Source of the DNA: Atrichornis clamosus | Lineage: Eukaryota > Chordata > Aves > Passeriformes > Menuridae | Length of the DNA: 64,000 nt | Assembly: GCA_013400975.1 (NCBI GenBank) | Contig: WBMZ01009485.1 | Location: forward strand, 124,001 to 188,000 | Direction of reading: 5' to 3' | Program-made: the position numbers and the translations under genes | Shown: one piece after another, positions 23,311 through 36,080 of the stretch | How positions within the stretch are numbered: the stretch's first letter is position 1 | Layout of the letters: each line of letters starts with the position of its first letter | Notes under the pieces: generated by a model | Database searches by the model: none | What the model saw: the letters and a program-made list of their open reading frames with translations, nothing else | What the model was told of the DNA's origin: nothing

Positions 23311-26300
23311 CTTCAAAAGGCATTATTTCCATATCAAGGGTAATAATTTTACCTTATAGAATGCTTTAAAAAGTATTTACACATTTCTCTCTTCCTGTGG
23401 TTCTTCCTAAGGACAAATTATAGATCTTAGTTTATTTAATACCACTATTTGTGGGTGAAATAATTCTTTCCTTCTCGTAAATCAGGAAACTTGCAGAAGA
23501 TCATCAATTCCATAGTTCCTTGCACTCCCAGTGCCTCAGGTTCCTGGGATATGTGAAGATAACCCCTTATGTAAGATGACAGCCAAGCAACCATATGAGG
23601 TTCATTTGTTGCAAATATAAAGTGCCAAAGACATCCTCCATGTCAGAAAATATTTTACATAGAACAAAGCATAGAAGAATCAAAAAAATCAAAACAATAG
23701 CATTGCTTGAAGCAGAGGTAATGTTTGACCTTCAGACCCTTTGAAAAGGAGCTCACTGTATTGTTATACAAGAAAACCTGCCACATGGGATCTACCTCTA
23801 GTTATCATAAACTTGTTTGGAGGGAAGGAAGGAAGATTGTTTGGAAAACAAACCATAAATATCCTAGGTTGCGAGGTATTTTTGTTTGTTTCCAGACATG
23901 AAAATGAGAATATTCTTTCTCTAACTCAGCCTAATGTGAGTGATGCTTGCTTTATTTTATGTCCTGAGTTTTACACGGCAATGTGGCAGTTCAGCTGATA
24001 GATTGCCTCAGCAAAGAGTTGATTGCCTTGATAAATGACAATCATAAGGCATTAATGTGGACTGTTAGTACAAGACCTCTCTCCAATTGTGGCTTCGTTC
24101 CTCCTTTTGATGTTCACCTAAGGCACTACCCAAAAATCTCCAGGGGTTTTTGTAATTACAGAAAATATCATCTATGATTATTATAGATTCTTGCAGTGAG
24201 ACATTTGATGTCAGATTCATTTTGCCTGATTGCAAGTGTTTGTAATGCAGGTCCATCTGAGCTTGTCACACAGGGACCACTTAGGAGTCAATGGAAGGAA
24301 TTAGCATTCTTAGGGCACACCTAACCCATTTTAGCTGTTGGCTGCAGCATAAGTGCTGATACCTCTACACTGACTGGATTTCTGAGAGTAGTCAGATACT
24401 ATGACTGATTACTGGAAACTTGTGCCAAGTAGGTGGGTGTGATATCTTCCTCATGTTACCATTTAGATTTTTATTAACTCAGAAACAGTTTTATTAACTA
24501 GAAACAGTTCAGGGGAACTGTTACCTCATTCTCCTGCAGGGCCCCATCACTGCAGACATCACTCTTGGTACTTGCTGGCTCTCTGGTTTGAGGACTCCAG
24601 GTGCGTGTCACACTGGTATGGCTTTTTCTGCTGTTTTTTGAGGAACATGAGCACAGTCCTATGTGAGCATGTGCTGTTGGCACAGCAGCTGCTGCCTTCC
24701 TTTCTACCTGTGTCCAGGTGTGGTGGTGAACAGACCAAGGCCATTTTTGTCCTGACTCTGTTGCCAAGGTCACTTCTCAAGATAAAGATGTAGAAAACAA
24801 AATGGTGCTCTTCACAACCATTGAAAGTACACAGGTTGGCCAAAATTATGTGGGCACAATAACATGTCACTCTATTTCCCCTGAAATAGGCTTGGGGTCT
24901 ACACCTGATTACCAAAACTTGCTTCATGCAAAACCTTGCTGTATACCTGATTTTTTAATCTGTCCCCTGAGACTTAGAAGTTTTTGTTTGTTAGGAACAC
25001 AACACGGCATTACTTTAAGTTTATTTGCAATGGCAGAAGTTGGTTCCTTTTTGGTCTATGTGGGCATTTTTCTTACCTCTTACTATCTAAATAATGTAGA
25101 AAATATATGTAGCTGAGCAAGGCATTTTACTAAGTGCCTTTGCTCTGCCTGGTTGTAATGGCTGCAAACTAACAAATCCTATAAATAAAATTAAGTTTTA
25201 TCCAGGGATGAAAGACACTAAATGCTTTCTTGCTAGAGTGTGAAATCAATGAAGACTTTAATCTGATATGATCTGGAAATTTGTCAGATTTAGAAGACCC
25301 CAAGTGAGCAAAGGATGTAGGACACAACAAGGAGATGAGAACAAGAGAAATAAACCTTGGACTCAGGAATAAAAAGTCACCACTCCCACATTTGAAACGA
25401 AGAAGGGAGAGACTGAACTGCATGTTCTATTCCAGTTTTATTTCCACTATTGTACTTTTTTTTTTATGTCTTCTGCCAACTCATGTCCTCAGAACAGTTA
25501 AAAATGATAGACTAAAATCACTGAGATGGATATTTTGCTGCTTGTCTGCTTCCCTCTGGGTGGTGGGTAGGCTGGGATTTACAAGTCCAGGGGATTACCA
25601 GAAAGTACCAGGTTACTGTGAGAAGTTCTGAAAAGTTTTAAAAGTAAGGGAAATCCTTTGTCCTCCAGTGGAATTTATTCCAGCTCACTTATGAAAAGCA
25701 CAGGTGACTGACAAAGCTAAAATAAAAAGAAAAAAAAAAAAACTCTTCCAAAGCTGGTGCCATTTGGAATGAAGATTTCCTTTGAAATTTGGTGGAAACT
25801 GTGAAATCAGTGAGTTGAAAAGTTATTGAACACTCAGACTGACCCACACAAGTGTGTACACAGAGCAGAACAGCAAAACTTTGCTTGCAGTTTCTCAATG
25901 TTAAAACTAAGCCAAGCATCAAAGAATAATGGTACACACTGCAAGCCATTAGTGTGTGGAAGCTGATGATTGATGCAAAAACATCCCACAAAAAAAATCC
26001 CTGAAACCAAACTCATAACTTCAGCATTAAGAAATATTTTACTCATTATAAAATTTCTCTTCTCTATTAAATTTAAGTACTTGAGGATCACATGTAGCCT
26101 GGGGTTTTTTTGGCTTGGTTTTTTTTCTAAAAGACTAGGAATATCTGTGTTTATGTGAATGCCTATCAGTTATCCAAAAATAACATTTGAACTACTTAGC
26201 CAACTTCAATAATGTTAACAGAGACATAGAAATCCTGAAGAAATTCATGTGACTTTTATGAAAATAGGTTACAAGGCTGAAAGCAGACCCTTGCTAAGTG

Positions 26301-28844
26301 ATTTAACTGAGAGAAATCCTGCATCAATATTAGGCCCCAGAGACTTAGCATGGGGGAGAGAAAATATCTTATAAATATTCCACCTATCAAGCAAATTTGA
26401 AATGGACCCTGAAATGAGAAATGACACATACATTTCACATGGACTTATAAATTCCAGCACACACAGTGATATTTATCATTTTGGGTTGTTCATAGAGGAC
26501 ACAGGGTATGCAAGTCTTAGTCCAGGATGTGTTATGAAATAACTCTGACTTACTGGATGTGGGAATAGAAGATGATTCTAAGAATCCTGATGAGAAAAGT
26601 TTGGGGTAAGTTTTCTTCTTGCTTATCTGTATCTATTTCCTGCATCATATTTTTTAATGTATAGTCTGCTTAATTGTGTTTTTAGAAGAATAATACAATT
26701 TCATTTATGGTGACATGAAAGTAATCTCCCTGAGGAGACTACTTTTACATTAAGAGAGTTTATTTGGAAGTAGGATGACACCTGATAATCTGAGACTTTC
26801 TGTGGATCAGATAATATATTTTCTATGAAAATTAGAAAAAATACTCCTATTGTCTTCGTTGGCCTTGGGATCAGACTCTCAGAGGATGGTACACAAAACA
26901 TATTTGGGTTTTGTCTGTTTTTTTTGTCATTTGAATTTAGCCAAGATAGACTTTTTGCCAGCTCCCAAGCTAAATGACCAGGCATCATAAACTGATAACA
27001 TTTTTTTTCTTATTAATTGAAAATGTCACAGAGCTGCCCATCCTCTTCTTGACCTGTTAGTGTAAAAAATCCCCAAACCAATATTTCTCATTAAAGCTCA
27101 TGTATTTTCAATGGCAGCTTTTAAAAAAGACAGCTCAATGTGCCAGACCTTGTGGTGTTGCTCCCATGCAATTTTTCTATTGTATGAACAGGGAAACTTT
27201 TGGTAAATTGAATATAATTGTATAACAACAACTAGCATACTATGATTTTAAATACTAAAGATAACAGGTTACTCTTACAGAGTATGTTCATTGAAAGCTA
27301 TCTAACTTTGTTTTCAGGCCTACTTAATTCAGTATCATGTAATTGGGTTTGGTAATAAAAGCACAGAGAGATGATTAATGTTTACATGCTATTATTTGAA
27401 TATGAAAGAGATTTGAACTTCCTTTTCACACAATTCAAAATTTAATTTGCATATATAAATGCTTTTCTGAAATTAAAGGAATGCAAATAACTTTCCATTG
27501 GTCCAAGAATAGAATGGCAGTAAATAGAACACTGAGGAAAACAGCTAAAAGTGGAAACACTTATTGGAAATAAAAATAGGTAAGCATTGTTATTTGGGTC
27601 ATTTCAAGATTTAGTATATTTTCTAAAGTCAATTTATTATATTTCATAAAGCCACCTACCAGCCAGAAGTCATTATATTCCTCCTCAAATTATTTGTCTT
27701 TTATTTTACCTTGCTTTGTAGAGGCCCAAGTACTTGGCTAGAAGTTGGCACACTAGAAAATAGTTGTGGTCATATGCCCATTACTGATGTATGCAAGTCT
27801 TGCTTTATGAAACACTTCTAAAATTTTAAGTACACCAATATAACACAAAACCTGGTTGTGAACAAATTTCTCTAAGAAACTGCATTTGCATTCAGGACTA
27901 CATGATTTCACTTTATATTATCAATAAGGATTCTTCCTATTGAAAATAATTAGTCCTATTTGACTTTAAGCATGATATTGCTGAAAAGTACAGTTAAAGA
28001 ACATAAATAACTTGGACAGTGCTTAAGAATGGAAACAATTGATAAAGGCTTAAGGCTTTTTTTCACTTAAAAAGTTTAATGGAAACTCTAATCTGCTTAC
28101 AGAGACAGATGCAATAGTTTTCCTTTTTTCCAGTTATCTGAAGAGAGATTCTGTACAGTAAGTACTTATGAATGGGAAAAGAGTAACAAAAGTAAAGATC
28201 AGTTACCCAAAATGGTAGACATGTATTCAACTGTGTTACTCCAAAATTATTTTGCTCCATGAGTAAAACAATGCTTAATTCTAAAATTGTTAAAACGTGT
28301 TCACTGGAATTAAAATACGCAGAACAAAGTACTTGATCTATTTAATATTTAATCAACTGACTACAGACTTCAATTATTTTTTCCAATTACCAGTGTCTTT
28401 GATCTTGCCCTAAAAAACATCTCAATGTGTGTGCCACAGCCTGGCCAAGCAGCCCTCTGTGCCAGGTGCATTTTTGTGAGTGGAGTCATTTCTCTGGATG
28501 TCATGCATTTCCAAGCTGTTGCTGACACCACTGACACTAGAACACATGTGCAAGGTTAGATTGGCTTTCTGGCAGTTTTGCCTCGAATATCAGCCTTCAA
28601 AGTCACCCCACCCAATCCTGAGCTCATAAACCTTCTCCATGGCCTCTTGAATGTGCTTCTCCAAAGTGCCAATGAGGACTTCAGTGGAGCTTCCTAACAA
28701 AACTAACAGAAAGATTAAGACATGAAGAGATGCTTGGGAAATTTCCAAACTGCAGTCATCCTATTCTTAAAAGTACTCCTAATAATAATGAAAATATTAA
28801 ACAACCCTTATTTTTTAAGGTTTAAAAACCCCTGTCTCCATATC
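23311..28844. other. unique AT-rich sequence, no gene recognised
   Basis: No exon or transposon recognised. The stretch around 27330-27540 is AT-rich with octamer-like ATTTGCAT and ATGCAAAT motifs and no repeats. That would fit a conserved non-coding element but does not prove one. A short near-duplicate (ttttattaact...agaaacag, twice) lies at 24469-24507. Confidence 0.45.
24469..24507. repeat. two-copy tandem duplication, about 20 bases
   Basis: 'ttttattaactcagaaacag' is followed directly by the same sequence lacking one base. Seen directly. Confidence 0.85.
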
Positions 28845-29138
28845 TGATTCCACGTTTAGTGGGACACCTAGATTGGTCAGTATCCAAACAAACGAGTGCC
28901 GCTCTGCACCTTGTCTTCAGGCAGGAACTGGGCAAGGGGGGACGAGCCCAAGGCGCACTGCGACCTTCCAAGGAGCGTCCCCCTCAGAGCCGCTCTCGGG
29001 GGGTTCGCACACCCCAGCACACGCACCAAGCACTCCCCGCTCCGTGGGTGCAGGCACGCCCACACTCCAGAATCCCGCACACGTAGTAAAGGACGGAGGC
29101 AAAGAGGTGGGAGGGGTTCTGCATGTGGAGTTCCGAGG

Positions 29139-29288
29139 TTTAATAGCGGTCCAACGCACAAAGGGCCCAGAGACAGAGAACGCCGAAACAGTGTCTTACA
29201 CTTTTATACGGGGGTAAAAAGGGGAGGAGAGAACATCAGGGTTCATGGAGAGAGGGTCCAGGGGCGGTGCAAAGAGAGGGGTGATTGG
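29139..29288 (-). promoter_or_regulatory. LTR core promoter and polyadenylation signal
   Basis: On the - strand: CCAAT (29288-29284), GC box CCGCCC within 29270-29261, TATA box gtataaaag (29209-29201), then ATTAAA (29144-29139) about 60 bases further. The TATA-to-polyadenylation spacing fits a short R region. The motifs are seen directly; activity is inferred. Confidence 0.55.
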
Positions 29289-29306
29289 GGAGGACCAACT
29301 GCGGAA

Positions 29307-29326
29307 GGGGAGGGGAGGGGAAAGGG
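29307..29326 (+). other. potential G-quadruplex tract
   Basis: Four G runs of 4, 4, 4 and 3 with loops of 1, 1 and 3 bases lie on the + strand, inside the LTR U3. The sequence meets the standard quadruplex pattern. Confidence 0.6.
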
Positions 29327-29356
29327 AACCGGAGACAGTGGGGCATCCAGTGAGAA

Positions 29357-29378
29357 GAGACTTTCCAGGGGACTTTCC
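29357..29378. promoter_or_regulatory. tandem kappaB-like sites in LTR U3
   Basis: GGGACTTTCC (29369-29378) matches the consensus NF-kappaB site exactly. A near-copy gagactttcc (29357-29366) lies 12 bases before it. Their place upstream of the CCAAT and TATA boxes of the - strand LTR fits a retroviral enhancer. Confidence 0.55.
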
Positions 29379-29693
29379 AGAAGGGGCAGGGTGAGTACAG
29401 TGATGGACAGGGTGAATTAACATTAAGGGGTGTTTACAACTTAGGGAAAAACCATGTCTTTAAACTCAGGAAAGGGGAGACGATTTCTGGGATGAGACCA
29501 TCAAAGGTCTTTAAGCGTTGGCAGCGTCCCAGCACTGAACCTTAAGACTTTTTGGGACCAGCTGCTTCTTAGGAGTGGCGATGGCGACATCCACCACCGC
29601 CACAAACGAGCCTCTCCTCTCGTTTTTCTCTTGGAATCTTGAGCAGTTGCCTGCAGCTTTACCCTTCTTTCCTCACCTCCACTGAACATAACA

Positions 29694-32600
29694 TATGAAA
29701 TTTGAAACAAAGATCTTTCTCTTCATCTCTTGGACTTCTCCAAAAGTATCAGTGCAGTAGATTGGCAATGGACCGTGTGTAAATTGTGCGTTTTCTGGAA
29801 AAATTAGCTGATTATTATTGGGGAAATAACTTTTTGTTACATGTATGTCTTGATTATCGAGTCTGAATTAACAGAGTATTTTCCTTCTAGAGCCCACTGA
29901 GGAGGCTCTGTGGTGACAGCCACCAACAGCAGGTGAGACATTTCTTCTTAGCCCTAAAATGAGCAATGTGAACCTGTGCAAAGGCTTATAAGAGTCCATG
30001 CAATTTTCCTGGGTTTCAGTAGGGTAACAAGTATCCTCTCTAAATTGTCCATCTCCCTTCATCAGAGTAGGAAATACGCACGGTAAATAGTCCAGTTCAC
30101 TATTTCATATAGACCCACCCCTGCACCCTGACAAGTTCTTCTGAAGTTGCAACAGCTATAAAACTTCTGAAACAGAGAGGTAATATTTATATCAATATAT
30201 ATCTGCTTTCCCTCTCTTCTAACAAGGAACTCTGCCTGAGATCTGTAACAAGAGCCCATTGGTTTTTATGTATCTGTTCACTTCTGAATGGGACTGGGAC
30301 TGGAAGTCCAAGCTAGAAAAATATAACTTTATCTGCCCAAACAGAAGGGAAATACTGTTGCTTTTCAGCACAGTTATATAGACAATGAGATGAAAGCATA
30401 TGGTGATCATTGCTCTTGCGCAAAATAAATCTTTGACATTTTATCAGTTAGCAATGTGGGCATAACACATTGTATTGTATTTTAATGACTGTGAGTGCTG
30501 ATGAGTTTTTTAAGATTAAAAAGGAGATATAGGGTCTGGCTATCTTAATTCTTCTCTCTAAAAAGAAAATTGGACCAATCACAACATGAATGTCTCTAAC
30601 TCCAAGTTCAGGGTAGGAGGCAAACTTGAGTATTTGTATTTGTTTGTACTAAAAGTGATACAAATGTAATTCATACACAATTCATGTCTTGTTGATACAG
30701 CTGGAGGATTGTAAAAGAGAAACAGGGATCTTGTAGTTTAAGAGATGGTTTAAGAAAGATAATATGTTCTTTTTTCTGTCTAAAGCATTTTATAATGTAT
30801 ATATCATTAAATTTTCTATTGCAGCCTAGACTCTAAAAGTGAATCACAAAGTTAACAATAGAGTCTTAAAGCAAAATTACATCAATTATACAGCAAGGGG
30901 AACTTGAGTCTAAACCACAGAGACATAACTGATTGATGTTTTCCAGAACTACTCATAAGAACTCTCATAAGCAGTATTTTTTTTCTTTTCTGAATATGAG
31001 ATCATTAAAAATACTTGTAACTAACTGCTATGTGTAACTAGCTGCTAGAACAGCAGCAGAGAGATGGATGACAGGCAGGTTCAGCTTGAGCAATTAGTTG
31101 GTCTGAGCTCCAATTTGTACAGGGCTCATACTCCTGACATGAAACCAGTAGAAACAGACAAACATGCTTCCACCAGACAGCCTGAACACTTGCAGAAGCT
31201 GCAGAAGCACTTAATGGCATGTGAGGGTTTCCAAGTTATATTCAATATGCACAGATATAATGAGGTACGTTTTTAGTGTCATTCCATTAGGCCACTTCTC
31301 TGTGAAAGTGCTAAAGTATGAGGATAAATAACTGCAGAGGATGCCAGTTATCTTAGATCTCTTTGAAAGAGACCCGAGATCTTCTTGAAAATGCTAAGAG
31401 CCCAAAGTCTCAATTTATACTGCACTGCCATAATTTACACCAGCTGCACAACTGGTTTCCAGGCAGCCCTAAGGAAGAAGCATCTCTCCTTTTCAACAAG
31501 GAACTATTGCAATGCGAAATGTAAAACCTAGACATAAAACCTGGGACATAAACAAGAACGCAGAAAGATGTTGATCCAGGATGAACTTCATTATGTGGGC
31601 TTGTTACACTCAATAAAATTCAGGAACCATAGGGGCTGAATGACAGCTTTGCAGGCCTGAGAACATACCCTCTCCTTGGTGCTGGTATTCTCCATTTCCA
31701 AGCTGCAGGATTCTTCCTCAGCTGCAGCTGACCCCAATTTTTGCCTTGACCTAAGGAGAGGGCAATGCTGTGTTTCACTGAAACTTTCATTCTGGGAGCT
31801 TCAAAGTCCTTTAGAGACTAAAGGAATTTCACCTTACAATCTTCTGAGGGTAAAACATTCCTACAAGGATTTGCTGACTGTGATTCAGGCAATAGCAACA
31901 AACTGGTAGGGAATGGGAGGGTGAGACAAGGGCAGTATTCGCTGCAAAATGTAACACAAGCAGCAGACAAATATTCCTCAGGCCTAGCAGTCAACACAAG
32001 TGTAACATCCAATTTCTTTTTACTCCAGGCTTCAGAAAGCAGTTTGTTCTCTGAAAATAGCAGAAGTACTTGATATTTCTCTGGCAGGATGAATGGGAAA
32101 GAAGCATATTAGGAGGCAGAGCTATTATGTGTTCTTCACTGTTGCAGAGCCTTTTTCCTACAAGGTTTTTCTTTCAAAATCTGAAGCTATTTTCTGCTTC
32201 ACTCCTAAGGATCTGAATCCACGTCCATCCCTGTTGGTAGTCACAAGGATCTCACTGATCACTGCAGCTGTGATTGCCCCTGATACCACCAACACACAGA
32301 GACACCAACAAGAGTTAACCACCAAAAACACCAAGGTCACAACTTCAGTACTTCCCTGTGCCTCTTGGAGCTCAGCTCCTACCTGTGTCCATGTAAGGCT
32401 CACAAACAAGGCATATGTGGGCACAAGTGGGCATCCAAAGCTGCATCCACTGAAGATGCTGCAAATAAAATGTTACATAATAATCTAAATTCCACTTGAA
32501 TTCCAATACTAAAATTAATCCCTGAACTTGCTTAAAAATGATTAACGGTAACATATCTCTAAAATGGCGTTTCTCTATGTGAGAAGTTGTTCAAAATTTT

Positions 32601-35600
32601 CAAGGGTTTTTCTGTTTGTTTGGTTTTGGGTTTTTAAAGGTATTTTTCAGGATCTGTATAAAACAGAAGTGCTTGATCTAAATAAGTACTGGCCTGAGTG
32701 GAAAACTCTTTTTCCTTTCAGTATTCTTTCCATCACACCTGTAGAGACATACTTATTCAACATTTTATTCATAGAAATCTGAGTCCAGCTGTTATGTTTG
32801 ACCATTTATTATTGGTAAACAGTGTGAAAAGAACAGACACCTACAAAGCCTTTCATGTTATTTGCAAAAGCTGCCTTTCCTGTAAAGCCCACATCGGTCA
32901 GGTAATCTCAGTGTGAGAGTCTCAGCATCAGGTCTTGGGCTGAAATCATTGCTACCACCTTCAACTGGTACAAATGGAAGGCAAGAATTAACTTCATTAA
33001 CCACAAGACTGAGGAGTGGGGCTATTTAATTCCAGACACCTAATTAATTATAAGTCACTTCAGGTCCCTGTCATCTAAGAAAACTCCCTACATTCAGAAG
33101 AAATTGAGTAGTCAAAAGATGGATTATGTCTCTAGTCCACTGTGATAGGAGACTGCTCTCTGTTTCTCTCCTTCTCCCCCTTCCCATTAATGCTAGACTG
33201 CTTTGCATTACACACTTATCACTGCTTACTCCTCCACTGCATCCCAGATTGAGCATGACCTGTGTTAATGCACGCAAATAACAAACCGCTGCTTGATTTG
33301 TTGTGTTTTAGAGCCCTGCTGGGCAGAGTTCCACCGTAATGCTAAGAAGCAGTTAAAGTAAGATCAATGGCTAAGTAGACCAAAACCACCTTTTCAATGC
33401 AGCACACAAAAAGCATATGATAAAGTGAGGGTGTAAATGTGAGGCCAAGTATGCAGTGTTTTGGGTTTTCTTTTTAAACTTTATTTTTGTTAAGACAAAT
33501 CCATTGAGCTCTTTGGAGTAGCAGCTTTTAGCCTATCATCAAATATCATGTTTTTTTCCTCATCTGATCTAATATAAAATAATTCACTGTGAGTTTTCGT
33601 AATAGAAATGTATTTCTTGACAACAGGAAGCAACCCCCAACTACCACCTGCAACATTCAGATTTTTTCATTAAAAAAAGCTTTCCCTAGATAGAAAATAC
33701 AGCAGATCACAAATACACTTTTCTGCAGCATTTAACTCTTGCCTGCATAATAGTTCTGCTCAGCTATTTACAGTGAATTTGTGAGAGATGCTCCAGGAAT
33801 GCTACCTATTATCGGTGTTACAGTGCCAGTGGACAGTCACCCTTCTTTCAACTAATTTTTGATACATAGAATATTCTCCTGCAGTTTCTGTAGGAGAAAT
33901 CTCCCTTGTTTCTTTTATTTCAGTTATTCCTTCTTGCTCTTCCAATGTGAATGGTAACCCTCTGGGTTTGTTGCATTTTTGGAAACAATAGAAAACTGGC
34001 TTTCTTTGCTGTCAGCCTTCAGACTTCCAGAGGGAGGTGTTACCCACCCCACGGCCTTTTCTTCACTAATGGGTAGAGCAGCAGTTTGTATTCTGCACAG
34101 GTGGAACAGAATAATAACCTCTGTGAGAAGGACCAGTTTGGTAAAAACTGTGAAACAACTGCGCGAGGCTGTTGCTATCAGAATAGGTTTCTTTAGGAGA
34201 AACTTTAACTTCCTTGAGCAAAGGTGGGTCAGACTATCTTCCTGAGCAGCAAAGGTACATCATATTGCTGCCATATGCATCAATTTCATTACAAAGACAG
34301 AGAAACTGGAGTGTGAATTACAAACTTTTAGAAGTGTTTTAGTCAGCTGCACTGTCCTCAGCAACTCAAGAGCAAAAGAAGAGGGTTGGGCATTTTTTCT
34401 TAAAATGCCTTACTTACCACCATGTACCATCCTCTCTGTCAACGTGACCATTAGTGGCCAAAAGACAACCACAATATCCTGAAAATAGGAAGTACTAGCA
34501 GTGCCTTAGGGATTTCTTTTGTTGCTTTAACCTAAATAGAAAACTTGTTCACCTTTGAACTCTCTTTTCTGTAAGTATTTTTGCCACCACTGGCCTGTTA
34601 ATGGGATAGGGAGCAGAAGGTTATTCTGGTGAAACAGAAACTTGCTTTAAATACTTGCTTGGTGCCACAATAAGCTATCTATTAAAATCTGGGGGGGAAA
34701 TGCAGAGGTACACAAAATGGAGAAGACAATTTCAAAACACAACAAAAGAGTGCTTGTGGAGAGCTCCTCTTCTGTCCTGTCGAAGCCTGAAGATACACTG
34801 GGCATGTGCTCCTGAATGTATTACCTCACCCAGAGCAGAATGAACAGGTACTCTGTAACGTGCAGCATTTTGGACACCAGTGGTGGATTTCTGTGGTAAA
34901 TAAACTTCTGGGTTTTTTATGTGTGGAGTTAGTAAGAGACCTGACACTCGCTCTCCATATGTTCCTGTTGAAATGGATAATTTGCATTTTTAATGGCAAA
35001 CTTTCCTCTCATCTAATTAATATTAAATTGTAATAATTTCCCTGTTTAGCTGACAGCAGCTATGTTTGCAATCTGTTGCAACAAGGTGTGAAAGCATCAG
35101 CTCTTAACACTCTTTTCAGCTAGGCTGTCTCAAAAGAGTGAACACGTTGGGCTGGAAATTGTAGGATATATTCAAAAGCTTCAAAGGTAAAGACGCACAT
35201 GGGCAGCAGAACAACTACAGCTAATTCCCTCTTCTTTTTAGGGGGCTAACAAAAGGAGAAGCAGCATAATGGCAAAAGTAGCCAAAAGTGATAAATGTCA
35301 GCAGCTTCAGCTCTGACATCCACTGAGGCCAAGTGAGGGGATGTCTGAAGGCAGGCTGACACCTGGCACAGCCACATGGCCCTATGGGAAGTCACTAGGT
35401 TTTACTGCTAGAACCCATCAATATTTCTGTCTTGCTAGAATGTGTTTCCTAGCAGAAAATCTTCAGATGAGTCTTGCTGAAATAATTAATTTGTATGGGT
35501 TTACAGAGAGCAAAGACCATAATATCCTGAAGTTTAAATCTGTGTGCACCCACAAATTTTTTCATTTATTCTGATTTCATGTATCTCATCCAGGGTTCAA

Positions 35601-35689
35601 TTAATTCCATAAGTTAGGGTTGTCTAAATCTTATCTGTCATTTTTAAAGCTGCATTTTTTCTCACCTGTAATAAAAAAGATAATAAAAG
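29694..35689. other. unique sequence, no gene recognised
   Basis: Frames at 32093-32488 (+) and 32158-32424 (-) overlap on opposite strands and have no known domain. T/G-rich tracts occur near 32610. A stretch at 34960-35035 is rich in ATTTGCAT and TAAT motifs. No transposon recognised. Confidence 0.5.
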
Positions 35690-36080
35690 ATTGATCAGGG
35701 ACAAATAGTTATGGAAATTAGGAATCTATTTTAAAGTGGATTAAAAGATGACAGTTTGGGCAACCTGCAAAAATGAGGACTGAAAGGGAGATGCTTACAT
35801 TTCAGGATTAATAATAGGAAGAAGTAAAGTCAAAGAACAGTGTTCTAGGAATAAAACTTTCTAAACTGAAAATTAGAAGGCCTCTAACAGCAAGGGAAGT
35901 TCTGTAAGAAAGTCCCGGATAGTAATGGAGATTATGAACTTGAATTATTTCACTAGAAGTGATTAAATCAACTTGGAAGAGTAATTTGTTCAAGGGGAGA
36001 TTGTAAGACAGGAAAAGGATGAGATAGGAGATTGAAATTAAACCATACACTGTCAGGATAAGATAATTTGTTTGGCTTCC
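35690..36080 (+). mobile_element. possible very old CR1-type fragment, + strand
   Basis: 'gtttgggcaacctgcaaaaa' followed by 'gaggactgaaagggagatgc' resembles the CR1 segment just downstream of RT. Later 'caagggaagttctgtaag' resembles the position corresponding to the CR1 3' block. The match is partial and much decayed, so other LINE families are possible. An open - strand frame here (35808-36104) has no domain. Confidence 0.35.

Larger units (their letters stand above)
28845..29693 (-). mobile_element. probable solo endogenous-retrovirus LTR, - strand
   Basis: This is the most GC- and CpG-rich block of the window, with sharp borders to AT-rich DNA. Read on the - strand it has the order expected of an LTR. 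U3 holds two kappaB-like sites, a CCAAT, a GC box and a TATA box. A short R segment follows, with an ATTAAA polyadenylation signal, then a GC-rich U5. Possible ends are TG...CA at 29693 and 28845. No primer-binding site follows U5 and no gag, pol or env frame adjoins, so it is a solo LTR. I see no convincing target duplication and cannot name the family. The retained CpGs suggest a fairly young insertion. Confidence 0.6.

Noticed and set aside
24498..24927. Overlapping frames suggesting a zinc-finger fragment (KPYQCDTH)
   Set aside because: A single C/H pair without the second Cys or His spacing, and frames open on both strands.
32093..32488. Frame on + with an opposing - strand frame that looks membrane-spanning
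   Set aside because: The - strand frame has a hydrophobic run, but the run is only a translation of an ACCAACAC-rich + strand. No homology recognised.
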